Shown here: one piece after another, positions 55,625-55,785 of the stretch
How positions within the stretch are numbered: position 1 is the first letter of the stretch
How the letters are laid out: every line of letters starts with the position of its first letter
DNA from: Fidelibacterota bacterium
GTDB lineage: Bacteria; Fidelibacterota; Marinisomatia; Marinisomatales; UBA1611
DNA: 55,785 nucleotides
NCBI GenBank assembly: GCA_002708715.1
Contig: PAPB01000033.1
Location: 1 to 55,785 of the forward strand
Reading direction: 5' to 3'
Notes under the pieces: model-generated
Seen by the model: only the letters and a program-made list of their open reading frames with translations
What the model was told of the DNA's origin: nothing
The model's database searches: none
Made by a program: the position numbers and the translations under genes

Positions 55625-55679
55625 TATTAAGGGTGTAATGAAAAATTTTGTTTCCAAATAACCGTAAAAGGAGAAAAAA

Positions 55680-55785
55680 ATGAAACAAACACTAAAAAGA
55701 ATCATCAGAACTGTAAAAAGCGTCAAGGGTAACTCTCTAGCAGAGTTTGCTACGACAACAGCTTTGATGGCTACGTTGGCTGCAA
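55680..55785 (+). CDS. Prepilin-like protein, start only (cut by window end)
   Basis: 35 residues visible. AGGAG lies 6-7 nt before ATG 55680. A short basic leader (KQTLKRIIRTVKSVKG) precedes the expected PilD cleavage G/NSLAEFATTTALMATLAA, with Glu at +5. The leader is of normal type IV length, and the strong SD plus sigma54 promoter suggest this is the highly expressed major pilin. Paralogue of the gene at 54754. Confidence 0.8.
   Translation, partial: MKQTLKRIIRTVKSVKGNSLAEFATTTALMATLAA

Noticed and set aside
1-55785. CRISPR arrays, insertion sequences, prophage, tRNA or rRNA genes
   Set aside because: No regularly spaced repeats, transposase or phage motifs, or recognisable RNA-gene sequences were seen on either strand.

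Overview
The window is AT-rich, densely coded bacterial chromosome with standard genetic code (TGA is an ordinary stop in several translationally overlapping genes). Five secreted proteins end in, or close to, the PNPFNP / FlgD-like C-terminal domain of type IX secretion (T9SS) cargo. There is also a PorV-like barrel, a TonB receptor with a carboxypeptidase-like N-terminal domain, and a type IV pilus or type II-like secretion platform. Together these point to the FCB group, and I infer a marine 'Candidatus Marinimicrobia' (SAR406)-type genome. No phage, transposon, CRISPR array, rRNA or tRNA was seen, and no gene-free stretch exceeds 300 bases.

Region 1 (1-23246) reads as a glycoprotein/N-glycan utilisation locus. 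It holds a partial O-antigen-ligase/PglL-like membrane protein; a LamG-dockerin secreted protein; a PNGase F homologue with a cohesin-like domain that apparently starts at an AUU codon; and a minus-strand cluster of lipoprotein, TonB-dependent receptor, two SGNH hydrolases and a thioredoxin-like protein interrupted by one in-frame UGA followed by a bacterial SECIS-like hairpin. After a beta-helix T9SS cargo come plus-strand genes for GH2 beta-mannosidase, SGNH esterase, CBM9-like protein, sodium:solute symporter and GH38 alpha-mannosidase. Logical flow: PNGase F releases N-glycans outside, the TonB receptor imports them, the two mannosidases trim the mannose core, and the symporter brings in small products.

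Region 2 (23381-29716) has a 1787-residue multidomain T9SS cargo (C-type lectin, beta-helix, Fn3-like) and a MORN/YwqK-repeat protein, each closed by a strong terminator.

Region 3 (29733-46579, minus strand) looks like one nine-gene operon. In transcription order: a duplicated small membrane protein, an ExeA-PilM-PilN triple fusion, a PilO-DUF2914 fusion, a PilP-like protein, a secretin, a CHASE2 adenylate cyclase, a giant FG-GAP/VCBS T9SS cargo, a beta-barrel-transglutaminase-TPR fusion and a small secreted protein.

Region 4 (46709-48983, minus) is an APH-like kinase plus a class-III aminotransferase-fold enzyme, resembling the hydroxylysine kinase / phosphohydroxylysine phospho-lyase pair.

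Region 5 (49153-55785, plus) completes the pilus: a receiver with Glu in place of the phospho-Asp, prepilin peptidase, PilB, a PilR-like sigma54 activator with a degenerate receiver, PilC and two SLAEFA-type prepilins. The second prepilin has a near-consensus sigma54 promoter. No PilT retraction ATPase is present.
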